Source: Ferruginibacter sp. (GTDB lineage Bacteria; Bacteroidota; Bacteroidia; Chitinophagales; Chitinophagaceae). From it: 64,000 nucleotides of DNA. The stretch is from contig JAQBNH010000019.1 of assembly GCA_028288705.1 (NCBI GenBank), forward strand, positions 124,001 through 188,000, given 5' to 3'. The translations under genes and the position numbers were made by a program. Each line of letters opens with the position of its first letter. Positions within the stretch are counted from its first letter, which is position 1. Shown piece after piece: positions 8,386 through 16,721 of the stretch. The notes beneath the pieces are model-generated. The model was given only the letters and a program-made list of their open reading frames with translations. It had not been told where the DNA came from and ran no database searches.

Positions 8386-8747
8386 CAGGATTTTGAATCG
8401 TCTTCTAAATGTAATTTATGAAAGAAGCGGTGTAATACAGGCGCAATAAGGATTCCAAACGTGGAGAGAAAAGTTATCCCGCTGAAAAGCGCGTATATAG
8501 ATGCGAATACCTTTGCAGAGTTTGTGAGCACGATTCCCTGGTCGATCACCGGCCCCATACCACTGAGAATCATGGAAGCATTCAAAAGACTATCATACCA
8601 GTCAAACCCCGGTACGGTGAGTTTGTAACCCACAACACCAATTAACAAACTCGCCGATAATATCAGCAAGGCAATAAACGCGTTGCTGCGCAGCCTGCTA
8701 TAGAATACTTTTGGAGAGGCTAGTTTCTGATGTTTGTTTTCGTACAT
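8385..8747 (-). CDS. Small two-helix membrane protein, channel-pore-like
   Basis: A 120-residue protein with two transmembrane segments, residues about 22-42 and 78-104, and between them the sequence GFDWYDSLLNASMILSGMGP. That arrangement resembles the Ion_trans_2 (two-helix potassium channel) domain: a short pore-helix-like stretch, a glycine-containing loop, then the second helix. However the loop reads LSGMGP, not the TVGYG-type potassium filter, so potassium selectivity is not supported. The basic N-terminus and the His- and Lys-rich C-terminus (RFFHKLHLEDD) are probably cytoplasmic. It is translationally coupled to queG. I would call it a hypothetical membrane protein with a channel-like topology. 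Confidence 0.7.
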   Translation of the reverse strand: MYENKHQKLASPKVFYSRLRSNAFIALLILSASLLIGVVGYKLTVPGFDWYDSLLNASMILSGMGPVIDQGIVLTNSAKVFASIYALFSGITFLSTFGILIAPVLHRFFHKLHLEDDSKS

Positions 8748-8777
8748 GGCAATTATAAATTAGCATTCCTGTAGATA

Positions 8778-9578
8778 TCAAAATTTAAAATCGTAGCCAA
8801 TCAATCCAATCAGTTCTATATAACCAAAACCATGATGCACACGATTGCCCTTTAATGACTTTGTATTGGCTAATGCATTTACATAACGCACATAACCCGA
8901 TTTGCCTGTGGCTTCAAAAAATAATCTTTTCGTTGGGTAAAATCTTGCGCCGGCTTCTGCGCTGAAATTATATCCTGCAATATGAAAATTATTATTCAGC
9001 CTGTCGCCACGCCATGCGAAATCTGTGCGGGGAATATTGATACCTGCGCCTGCCTTCCAGATAAAGTTGAGCAAAGGCCTTTTTTTATCGCGGGAATATA
9101 AAAATGTATTTTGTTGTACGTAATTAATGTGCAGTAAATTTCCGCCGTCGGTATGCTCCAAATGTAAAAAACTTTGTGCATTCAATACACTGTCGCCGTT
9201 CACCTGTTTGCCATCGATCGTTCCCGTTACATGAACAAGTTGTCCGTCAGTTACAACATATTTGATATGATCAAAATTTACTTCAATGGATTTTGTATGC
9301 GCAGCGTTGATGTAAAAACCAAGGCGATAATTGTACTGCGGGATAGAAATTTCTGCAGGCTTTTTCAGGATCGCATCCATATCAGGTTTATCATGTGCAC
9401 GCGCATGATGCAAGGTGAAATCGTTGCCATTACTCATGTTAAAATGAATGTTACTTTTTGTATACCATTCTTTATTATATCCCCATTGCAGGTACATTCC
9501 ATGAATTAATTTCTTGTTCCCCTGTGCCATTGCCGAAAAACCGGAGATGAACAAAGCCACCGTGATGAATAGTCTCAT
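8778..9578 (-). CDS. Secreted beta-barrel-like protein, unknown function
   Basis: A 266-residue protein starting with a clear Sec signal (MRLFITVALFISGFSAMAQ). I chose the ATG at 9578 because the signal peptide begins there; the frame is open to 9602. The mature part has alternating polar and aromatic residues typical of beta strands, short loops, and ends with IGYDFKF, a C-terminal aromatic strand of the kind recognised by the outer-membrane insertion machinery. I infer an outer-membrane beta-barrel. I do not recognise a specific family. A TAnnTTTG element lies 7 bases before the ATG, so the mRNA would have almost no leader. Confidence 0.65.
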   Translation of the reverse strand: MRLFITVALFISGFSAMAQGNKKLIHGMYLQWGYNKEWYTKSNIHFNMSNGNDFTLHHARAHDKPDMDAILKKPAEISIPQYNYRLGFYINAAHTKSIEVNFDHIKYVVTDGQLVHVTGTIDGKQVNGDSVLNAQSFLHLEHTDGGNLLHINYVQQNTFLYSRDKKRPLLNFIWKAGAGINIPRTDFAWRGDRLNNNFHIAGYNFSAEAGARFYPTKRLFFEATGKSGYVRYVNALANTKSLKGNRVHHGFGYIELIGLIGYDFKF

Positions 9579-9584
9579 AAGCTG

Positions 9585-9592
9585 CAAAGCTA
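9585..9592 (-). promoter_or_regulatory. Predicted -7 promoter element for the barrel-like protein
   Basis: The minus-strand word is TAGCTTTG, an exact TAnnTTTG match. Its last base is only 7 bases from the ATG at 9578, which predicts a leaderless or nearly leaderless transcript. Confidence 0.4.
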
Positions 9593-9796
9593 AATCATTC
9601 AACGTGGATAGCAGGGTTTTTACTACCTGCTTTCGTTATTGAATTGCAATGCCGGCAACCTGCTATATTAGCATGAAACGCTTATCCCGACTGCAATTGA
9701 GGCAGGCGATGGGTGCCAATTGTGCCATAATTTCTTTTTTATGATTTGGATGACTATTTGCAGCATGAACGGAAATCAAATAAAACAACTGAATAT

Positions 9797-12388
9797 ATGA
9801 ACCTGAATAATTTCACGATAAAAGCTGCGGAGGCTGTGCAACATGCGCAACAGGTTGCCTTTAATTATAAAAATCCCAGTATTGAAACGGAGCACTTGTT
9901 GAAAGCACTTTTGGAGATGCAGGATTCTCCGATTGAGCATTTGCTGAAAAAAAATAATGTTACCATCAACCTTGTGCAGACCAAACTGGAAGAACTATTA
10001 AAAAAATTACCGACAACATCTGGCGAACCTGCGCAAAATTTTGGCCGGGAAGCCAATAACGTTTTATTGCGGGCAGGTGCAGGGTTAAAAGCTTTCGGGG
10101 ATGAGTTTGTTACTGCAGAACACTTGTTGCTGGCTATCGTTCAGGGAAATGATGGCACGGCGAAATTATTGAAAGATGCCGGCCTTACTGATAAAGGTTT
10201 GGTGGCTGCGATTAAAGAATTGCGGCAGGGAGAAACCATTTCTTCTCAAACCCAGGAAACGCAATTCAATGCGTTAAATAAGTATGCGAAAAACCTGAAT
10301 GAAATGGCGCGTGCGGGCAAACTTGATCCCGTGATCGGCCGCGATGAAGAGATCAGGAGAACACTTCACATCCTGAGTCGCAGAACAAAAAATAATCCCA
10401 TCTTAGTTGGTGAACCCGGTGTTGGTAAAACTGCGATCGCAGAAGGTTTGGCGATGCGCATCGTAAATGGCGACGTGCCGGAGAACCTGAAATCAAAAGT
10501 AATTTATGCCCTGGATATGGGCCAGCTGATCGCAGGTGCAAAATATAAAGGTGAGTTTGAAGAAAGGCTGAAATCTGTGGTGAAAGAAGTGATCTCCGGT
10601 GAAGGCGATATCGTTTTATTCATTGATGAAATTCATACACTTGTTGGCGCCGGCGGCGGCGACGGTGCAATGGATGCGGCAAACATATTAAAACCTGCAT
10701 TGGCGCGGGGTGAATTGCGTGCAGTTGGTGCAACTACCTTATCTGAATATCAAAAATTCTTTGAAAAAGACAAAGCCCTGGAGCGCCGCTTTCAAAAAGT
10801 ATTGATCGATGAGCCTTCGGTGGAAGATGCGATCTCTATCCTGCGTGGATTAAAAGACCGATATGAAACCTATCATCATGTGCGGATAAAAGATGAAGCC
10901 ATCATCGCTGCAGTGGAATTATCTCATCGATATATTACCGACCGTTTTCTTCCTGATAAAGCCATCGACCTGATAGATGAGAGTGCTGCAAAACTGCGGC
11001 TGGAAATGAATTCGATGCCGGAGGAGCTCGATAAATTAGATCGCCAGATACGCCAGTTGGAAATTGAACGGGAAGCGATTAAACGAGAACATGACGAAAC
11101 AAAATTGAAAGCCCTGAGTACAGAGATCGCTAACCTTTCTGTAGAACGGGATACCTATAAATCGAAATGGCAGGATGAAAAGGAACTGGTAGAAAAGATC
11201 CAGAACGGTAAAGCCGCGATCGAACAATTGAAACTGGAAGCAGAGCAGGCTGAGCGGAATGGTGAGTATGGAAAAGTGGCCGAGATCCGCTATGGTAAAG
11301 TGAAAGAGCAGGAAACGCTGATCACTGAACTGACCACACAATTGGGTGGCCTTTCAGAAAAACGTTTGTTGAAAGAAGAAGTAGATGCAGAAGATATTGC
11401 GGAAAGTGTAGCGAAAGCAACGGGCATCCCGGTATCAAAAATGTTGCAGAGTGAGCGGGAGAAATTGCTGAACCTGGAAGATGAATTACACAAACGGGTT
11501 GTGGGCCAGGATGAAGCCATAGAAGCTGTGGCAGATGCGATTCGCCGCAGCCGCGCAGGTTTACAGGATGCGAAAAAGCCGATCGGTTCCTTCATTTTTT
11601 TAGGGACAACGGGCGTGGGTAAAACAGAACTGGCGAAAGCATTGGCGGAATATCTTTTTGATGACGACAGCATGATGACGAGGATCGATATGAGTGAGTA
11701 CCAGGAAAAACATTCTGTTAGCCGTTTGGTAGGAGCGCCTCCGGGTTATGTTGGCTACGACGAAGGTGGCCAGCTGACAGAAGCCGTTCGTCGTAAACCA
11801 TACTCTGTTGTATTGCTGGATGAGATTGAGAAGGCGCATCCTGATGTGTACAATATTTTGCTGCAGGTGTTGGATGATGGCCGGCTGACGGATAATAAAG
11901 GCCGCGTGGTGAATTTTAAAAACACGATCATCATCATGACGAGCAATATGGGCAGCCAGGTGATCCAGGATAATTTTGAAAATGTTACAGAAGAGAATAA
12001 GGAAGAAGTGGTGGATAAAACCCGGCGGGAAGTAACTGAGTTGCTGAAGCAGACCATCCGTCCGGAATTTTTGAACAGGATCGACGAAATCATTATGTTC
12101 CAGCCACTGATGAGGAATGAGATCCGCGGAATCATCCGGATACAATTGCAAGGGCTGCAACAACTGGTAGAAAAGAACGGAATCAATCTCGAATTCAGTG
12201 ATTATGCACTGGATTACCTGGCGGAAAACGGGTACGACCCGCAATTCGGGGCACGACCTTTGAAGCGTTTGATACAAAAACAGATTGTAAATCAGTTGAG
12301 TAAGCGGATCCTTGCGGGCGATATAGACAAGGAAAAGCCGGTTTTAGTAGATGTTTTTGACGGAACGGTCGTTTTCAGAAACCAGTAG
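9797..12388 (+). CDS. clpB: ATP-dependent disaggregase ClpB
   Basis: ClpB is a hexameric AAA+ unfoldase that works with DnaK to rescue aggregated proteins. The 863 residues contain the N-terminal Clp_N repeats (1-145), the first AAA+ domain with Walker A GEPGVGKT at 205-212, a long middle coiled-coil propeller (roughly 400-530, rich in E, K and R), the second AAA+ domain with [17 protein letters not shown] and the arginine-containing C-terminal small domain. [20 protein letters not shown] and [14 protein letters not shown] are ClpB-type blocks. I chose ATG 9797 ([12 protein letters not shown]) because family members begin there; the frame extends to 9746. No CIRCE or other heat-shock operator was recognised. 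Confidence 0.97.
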   Translation: MNLNNFTIKAAEAVQHAQQVAFNYKNPSIETEHLLKALLEMQDSPIEHLLKKNNVTINLVQTKLEELLKKLPTTSGEPAQNFGREANNVLLRAGAGLKAFGDEFVTAEHLLLAIVQGNDGTAKLLKDAGLTDKGLVAAIKELRQGETISSQTQETQFNALNKYAKNLNEMARAGKLDPVIGRDEEIRRTLHILSRRTKNNPILVGEPGVGKTAIAEGLAMRIVNGDVPENLKSKVIYALDMGQLIAGAKYKGEFEERLKSVVKEVISGEGDIVLFIDEIHTLVGAGGGDGAMDAANILKPALARGELRAVGATTLSEYQKFFEKDKALERRFQKVLIDEPSVEDAISILRGLKDRYETYHHVRIKDEAIIAAVELSHRYITDRFLPDKAIDLIDESAAKLRLEMNSMPEELDKLDRQIRQLEIEREAIKREHDETKLKALSTEIANLSVERDTYKSKWQDEKELVEKIQNGKAAIEQLKLEAEQAERNGEYGKVAEIRYGKVKEQETLITELTTQLGGLSEKRLLKEEVDAEDIAESVAKATGIPVSKMLQSEREKLLNLEDELHKRVVGQDEAIEAVADAIRRSRAGLQDAKKPIGSFIFLGTTGVGKTELAKALAEYLFDDDSMMTRIDMSEYQEKHSVSRLVGAPPGYVGYDEGGQLTEAVRRKPYSVVLLDEIEKAHPDVYNILLQVLDDGRLTDNKGRVVNFKNTIIIMTSNMGSQVIQDNFENVTEENKEEVVDKTRREVTELLKQTIRPEFLNRIDEIIMFQPLMRNEIRGIIRIQLQGLQQLVEKNGINLEFSDYALDYLAENGYDPQFGARPLKRLIQKQIVNQLSKRILAGDIDKEKPVLVDVFDGTVVFRNQ

Positions 12389-12611
12389 CCACATCTGTTA
12401 AAAATCTTAACTTTTTGTTAAACACTTGTAAATCAAATAGTTTGCTGGCGATATCGGGAAATCTTAGTGATCGGTTTTTTAAATATTTTAAAATGAAGTA
12501 CCTTCAGCCGATTCTAAGAGGATAAATTGAATTTTAGACAAAAAATTATATATTGTCGGCCTGATCTTCCCGGAAAATGGTCGCAATTAATTAAGTTAAA
12601 GGAAATTATAT

Positions 12612-13178
12612 ATGGCATTTAAGAAAGAAGTGGTTGAAATTATTGAACCAAGAGATGTATTTGTAGGAAATCCAAAAGCAGAGGTTACATTAGAAGAATT
12701 TGGTGAGTATGAGAGTGAGCCTTGCGCAAAAGCAAATGAGATTGTTAAAAAGTTACTGGAAGAATATGATGGCAGGATCCGTTTTAACTTCAGGCATTTT
12801 CCGCTGACGAACATTCATCAGCGTAGCCTGAAAGCCGGGGAAGCTGCTGTTGCTACAGCGCAGGAAGGTAAATTCTGGGAGATGCACAATATCCTGTTTG
12901 CTAACCGTCGTAACCTCGGTACAACCAGTTTAAAATTGCATTCCAAAGAAGCGGGCGTTAATAACAAACGTTTCCTGGATGAACTCGTTAATGCAACTTA
13001 TGGCTGGCAGGTACAAGGAGATTTGAAAGAAGGCCTTGACCGCGGTGTGAAAGATGTGCCTACATTTTTTGTGAACGGGGAAAAAGTGGCCAAACCGACC
13101 TACGATGAGCTAAGTAAAGCGATCGAAGCGGCACTGAAAAAAGTGAAGAAAAAAGCACCTGCAAAACAAAGAGCTTAA
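12612..13178 (+). CDS. DsbA-fold thioredoxin-like protein with SxxC site
   Basis: A 188-residue protein of the DsbA-like Thioredoxin_4 group: the opening FVGNPKAEVTLEEFGEYE, the helical insertion with FRHFPLTNIHQRSLKAGEAA, and the cis-proline loop DVPTFFVNG are all typical. In this family the active site reads CPxC after FGDYx, but here the aligned residues are S35-E36-P37-C38, so the nucleophilic cysteine is lost and only the second remains. There is no signal peptide, so it probably stays in the cytoplasm. The tail is rich in lysine and alanine. A monothiol redox, glutathione-transferase-like or binding role is possible; disulfide formation is not supported. Confidence 0.75.
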   Translation: MAFKKEVVEIIEPRDVFVGNPKAEVTLEEFGEYESEPCAKANEIVKKLLEEYDGRIRFNFRHFPLTNIHQRSLKAGEAAVATAQEGKFWEMHNILFANRRNLGTTSLKLHSKEAGVNNKRFLDELVNATYGWQVQGDLKEGLDRGVKDVPTFFVNGEKVAKPTYDELSKAIEAALKKVKKKAPAKQRA

Positions 13179-13184
13179 ATGATA

Positions 13185-13208
13185 AAAACCCACCGCCTGG
13201 TGGGTTTT
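13185..13208. terminator. Bidirectional intrinsic terminator
   Basis: A perfect 10-base stem AAAACCCACC / GGTGGGTTTT with a four-base loop GCCT lies between the convergent DsbA-like and SDR genes. It has a T run on either strand. Confidence 0.85.
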
Positions 13209-13223
13209 GTTTTACATAAGGTA

Positions 13224-14648
13224 TCAGGTGGTTTTCGTAATATTTTTTATCATGCCTTTAAAGATGAAGTAATGAAACGGAAGCATACTGATCCAATACA
13301 ATCTTCCCCATAATCCCTTGGGCCGGAATGTGGCCGTTTGACGTAACTGTAATTTCTGATGTCTTTTCATGATCCTGAATTCCAGCCAGGCTTCACCGGG
13401 CAATTTCATCTCTGCAAAAAGCAACAGTCGTTTATTCTTTTTATCTGCGATCAGTACCCGCCAAAAATCTAATGCATCACCGGCCTCGATCATCGAATTA
13501 TGCGTGCGGCCTCGTCTTAATCCAACACCTCCTGCAAACTTATCCATCAGTCCGCGCACTTTCCAAAGCCGTGTAGCATAATACCAGCCACGTTGCCCGC
13601 CGATGCTCCAGATATTTTCCAACACTTTTTCGGGAGAACCCGTGATCTCCCGCCATTGCTGATCGCGGAAACAACCATGCGTGGGGACTTCTACATATTT
13701 TCGGAAATCAATGCTGCTGTTGCTGCTGATAAATGCATCTTTCCAGCTACTGAGCACCATTTGCTGGTCGATCTTTTCAAAGGCCAGCTCCACAGCAGAT
13801 TTGTAAGGCAGCAGGCTAATGCCGAGCTTTTCCGCCAGGTCATTCGGCCGGCCCACAACATTTATTTTCATGCTGTCAACAAGATTTGATGCGAGCGCGT
13901 ACGAAGTTGACGTAACAAAATATAGCCAGTAGGAAGAAAGCTTCGGCGTCATCACCGGCACAATGAAAATTTTTCTTTTCAGCTTTCGTACTTCGGCAAA
14001 ACCTTCCAGCATTTGTTTATAATTCAACGTATCTGGTCCATAAATATCGAAATTTGTATCCAGACAATCCGGACGCATGATCACGCCCGTTAAAAACTGG
14101 ATAACATTTCGGATGGCGATCGGCTGGCACAAACTTTTCAACCATTTCGGGGCAATCATCACCGGCAATTTTTCCACGAGGTCGCGGATGATCTCAAATG
14201 AAGCGCTGCCGGAGCCAACAATAATTCCGGCGCGCAAAGCTGTTAATGGAACTTTGCCTGCAGCGAGAATTTTTTCAACATGTAAACGCGAAGACAAGTG
14301 TTTTGATAATTGCTCATCATTAACAATTCCCGTAAGATAAATAACCTGTTTACAATTTGTTGTTTCGATAGCAGTGACGAAATTCTTTGCCGACCTGGCT
14401 TCCAGTTCTTCAAAAGATTTTCCACTACTCATGCTGTGTATCAGGTAATAGGCCACGTCTATATCCTGGGGGAAAACGATGGCCGTTTCTGAAAGAAAGT
14501 CAGCTTCAATTACTTCCATTCCCGGTTGCAGATTATCGAAACGCTGGCGATTACGCACGCAACAATACAACTGGTGCTGTTCCTGCAATAATGCAGGAAT
14601 CAATCTTTGCCCGATATAACCATTTGCACCCGTGACTAAAATCTTCAT
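13224..14648 (-). CDS. SDR/NmrA-type NAD(P)-binding protein with DUF2867
   Basis: A 474-residue two-domain protein. The N-terminal part is an extended or atypical short-chain dehydrogenase with the dinucleotide motif TGANGYIG at residues 6-13 and QVIYLTGIV, as in NmrA-like sugar-nucleotide epimerase relatives. The C-terminal part, from about residue 310 on, is DUF2867 with WYYATRLWKVRGLMDKF and a glycine-arginine loop GGVGLRRGR. Such fusions are common in Bacteroidota and related phyla but the substrate is not known. It is monocistronic in appearance and convergent with the DsbA-like gene. Confidence 0.85.
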   Translation of the reverse strand: MKILVTGANGYIGQRLIPALLQEQHQLYCCVRNRQRFDNLQPGMEVIEADFLSETAIVFPQDIDVAYYLIHSMSSGKSFEELEARSAKNFVTAIETTNCKQVIYLTGIVNDEQLSKHLSSRLHVEKILAAGKVPLTALRAGIIVGSGSASFEIIRDLVEKLPVMIAPKWLKSLCQPIAIRNVIQFLTGVIMRPDCLDTNFDIYGPDTLNYKQMLEGFAEVRKLKRKIFIVPVMTPKLSSYWLYFVTSTSYALASNLVDSMKINVVGRPNDLAEKLGISLLPYKSAVELAFEKIDQQMVLSSWKDAFISSNSSIDFRKYVEVPTHGCFRDQQWREITGSPEKVLENIWSIGGQRGWYYATRLWKVRGLMDKFAGGVGLRRGRTHNSMIEAGDALDFWRVLIADKKNKRLLLFAEMKLPGEAWLEFRIMKRHQKLQLRQTATFRPKGLWGRLYWISMLPFHYFIFKGMIKNITKTT

Positions 14649-14725
14649 AGTTTTATAACAGGCATCGCCCTGATTGGTTCAATTGTTTTGCAGATTAGCG
14701 CCCGGCTTTTCCTAATTTACGATGT

Positions 14726-15238
14726 ATGAGGATTGGTTTCACCGCTACCATAACAAAGTTTGCCCAACAGGGAGAAAAGACCGGCTGGAATTACATTGAA
14801 GTACCGAAAAAAGTTTCGGAAAAATTAGCGCCCGGGGTGAAAAAATCTTACCGGGTAAAAGGCAAACTGGATGATTACCCGATTGAACGTGTGGCGATGA
14901 TTCCAATGGGGGAAGGGCAGTTTATTATTTCGATTAATGCGGCGATGCGAAAGGGCACCGGTAAACGTTTCGGGCAAAAAATAAATGTAGAACTGGAGCT
15001 GGATAAAACTGTTGCGGCTATTTGTGCAGACTTGTTAGCCTGCCTGGCCGATGATCCGGCTGCATGCAATGCTTTTAATAAAATGCCGCCATCACATCAG
15101 CAATATTATTCTAAGTGGATCGAGTCTGCTAAGACGGATGGCACAAAAACAAAACGCATTGCTATGGCTGTGAATGCGCTGGCAAGAAATATTGATTTCG
15201 GCGCGATGCTCCGGGAGCAAAGAGATATGAAGTTGTAG
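14726..15238 (+). CDS. DUF1905 / YdeI-OmdA family protein
   Basis: A 170-residue protein with an N-terminal DUF1905 beta-barrel-like domain (IGFTATITKFAQQGEKTGWN, then YRVKGKLDDYPIERVAMIPM) and a C-terminal YdeI/OmdA-type helical segment (FNKMPPSHQQYYSKWIESAK, then KTKRIAMAVNALARN). YdeI-like proteins were linked to bacteriocin protection in some bacteria, but no biochemical role is established. There is no signal peptide. The gene ends directly against the convergent transglutaminase-fold gene with no bases between. Confidence 0.85.
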   Translation: MRIGFTATITKFAQQGEKTGWNYIEVPKKVSEKLAPGVKKSYRVKGKLDDYPIERVAMIPMGEGQFIISINAAMRKGTGKRFGQKINVELELDKTVAAICADLLACLADDPAACNAFNKMPPSHQQYYSKWIESAKTDGTKTKRIAMAVNALARNIDFGAMLREQRDMKL

Positions 15239-16201
15239 TTACTCCGTGACCTCCACAAAATATTGTAACAGGTCTTTCCCATCAACAACAACACTAACTG
15301 GGTAGGTATCTTCTTTTTTAAACTGGTAGGTAAAGCTGACGGTCGATCCGCTTGCCGTAAAATTCATCGGCTCAGGTTTCAACGCCGTTTTTCCTTCACC
15401 GATCAATAATTCGATCTTTGCAATCGGTGCGCCATTGTAATTAAAACTGAAGGTCGTGCTGTTTTTAATTTTTGTTTTTATCAGTCCTGAAACCGGCATC
15501 GGTTGCTTCAATCCATATTCATAAGAAGCATTGGAGAAGACCGGAAGGGCGTAAAAATCTTTAATACTTTTCGGTCCGCCGCCAAGCTGCCATGCGCCGT
15601 TATCCGGGTAATGATCGAGGTTGAATAAAGCTTTGTCAGCGAAAAAGTATTCGCTGGTAAAATATTTTGTAAAGGTGCTCATCTTTTTATCAAGGAAGCC
15701 GCTGGCCCGTGCCGCATCAACATAATACCATTGTTCCGGACTTTGACCGAGCTGCACAACATTCCACGAATGATTGATCTCGTCAGCTTTATTATTGATG
15801 TCTTCCGGGAAATTTTTCAGGTAGCCATCTACGGAAAGGCAACGGATATTGGCCATGCTGCACATTTCCTGCACGAGTAATGAAAAACCTAACGGTGTGG
15901 CTTTGCGATTTTTTACAACGAGTTCGGGCAATGAATTTTTTTGGTCGTTACCGCGGATCGCCTTTGGATCCAGCGCGATATTGTTAGCGATCCAGTAAAA
16001 TATGGCGCGGGCTTTTTCGTCCTTGCCGGAGAAAGGGCGCGTAATGGTGTCGCCAATCGTTGCTACATTAAATGCAGTAAGCGCCCCAAGTTTTTGAACG
16101 ATATCATCAACAGGTTTGTATTTTTTTGCATCAGACTGGCCATAGGACGGATGTATACAAATTCCTGCCAACAGGAACAAAACGACAACAGCATTTTTCA
16201 T
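15239..16201 (-). CDS. Secreted transglutaminase-fold protein, catalytic Cys replaced
   Basis: A 320-residue protein with a Sec signal (MKNAVVVLFLLAGICIHPSYG) and a transglutaminase-like core: EKARAIFYWIANNIALD is the typical first helix, HSWN holds the catalytic histidine H144 and YYVDAA the aspartate D162. The motif that normally reads CxGYA, with the nucleophilic cysteine, appears here as P103-L-G-F-S, so cysteine is replaced by proline. Two later cysteines (C114, C121) are in the helix behind it and are not in the right position. A C-terminal beta-rich domain of about 110 residues follows. It is probably a non-catalytic periplasmic or surface binding protein; KyrG- or YebA-like processing is not supported. 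Confidence 0.75.
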   Translation of the reverse strand: MKNAVVVLFLLAGICIHPSYGQSDAKKYKPVDDIVQKLGALTAFNVATIGDTITRPFSGKDEKARAIFYWIANNIALDPKAIRGNDQKNSLPELVVKNRKATPLGFSLLVQEMCSMANIRCLSVDGYLKNFPEDINNKADEINHSWNVVQLGQSPEQWYYVDAARASGFLDKKMSTFTKYFTSEYFFADKALFNLDHYPDNGAWQLGGGPKSIKDFYALPVFSNASYEYGLKQPMPVSGLIKTKIKNSTTFSFNYNGAPIAKIELLIGEGKTALKPEPMNFTASGSTVSFTYQFKKEDTYPVSVVVDGKDLLQYFVEVTE

Positions 16202-16240
16202 GGAATAAAAATAAGTAACCTTACGTTAAGGAATCCAGAA

Positions 16241-16615
16241 TTATTCGGTGTCAGCCTGCTTCTTCCGGCTTTCCATCAGATTACGTTTTTGCTCGGGCGT
16301 AAGTATTTCCTGCATGTTGGTCAAAAACTGTTTACGCAAGGCCTTGGTCTTTTCTTCTTTCTGCTGGGTGGTCAGCGTAGCATCATTGTCAATCGCATCT
16401 TTTGCAGCTTTTTGTTCCTGCTTTAAGGCTTTTAATTTTCCTTTCTGAACTTTATTCAGGTCCAGATCCTTCATTGCTTTCGCAGCCTTCATTTTGTTTG
16501 GTTTCGCTGGCATGCTGCTATCGGTCGCGTTTCTTTTCGGGGAAACGCGTTGTACCTGGGCAGATGCCGCCATAACGATTAACAGGCTGGCAAGAACAGT
16601 AATTATTTTTTTCAT
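16241..16615 (-). CDS. Small periplasmic LTxxQ-type protein
   Basis: A 124-residue protein with a Sec signal (MKKIITVLASLLIVMAASAQ) and a charged, almost wholly helical mature part. Two LTxxQ motifs are present, LTTQQKEEK and LTPEQKRNL, as in the Spy/CpxP group of periplasmic stress proteins and their Bacteroidota relatives. I chose the ATG at 16615 because the signal peptide begins there; three codons upstream stay open. The role is likely protein binding in the periplasm, by analogy only. It lies 39 bases upstream of the transglutaminase-fold gene and may be co-transcribed. Confidence 0.65.
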   Translation of the reverse strand: MKKIITVLASLLIVMAASAQVQRVSPKRNATDSSMPAKPNKMKAAKAMKDLDLNKVQKGKLKALKQEQKAAKDAIDNDATLTTQQKEEKTKALRKQFLTNMQEILTPEQKRNLMESRKKQADTE

Positions 16616-16690
16616 AAACATCATTGAATCCGTTGGATACGCAAACTTCGATTAAGTTTAACCGCGGGGGAAAATAAAAAGATCAAAAAC

Positions 16691-16715
16691 AAACTGCCAC
16701 AAATTGTGGCAGTTT
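16691..16715 (-). terminator. Terminator of glutamine synthetase gene
   Basis: A perfect stem AAACTGCCAC / GTGGCAGTTT with a five-base loop lies 7 bases after the glutamine synthetase stop. Read on the minus strand it is followed by TTTGTTTTTG. Confidence 0.85.
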
Positions 16716-16721
16716 GCAAGA

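Noticed and set aside
11600..12277. 225-residue frame opposite clpB
   Set aside because: It is fully covered by ClpB coding sequence with well-conserved motifs; no independent family features.
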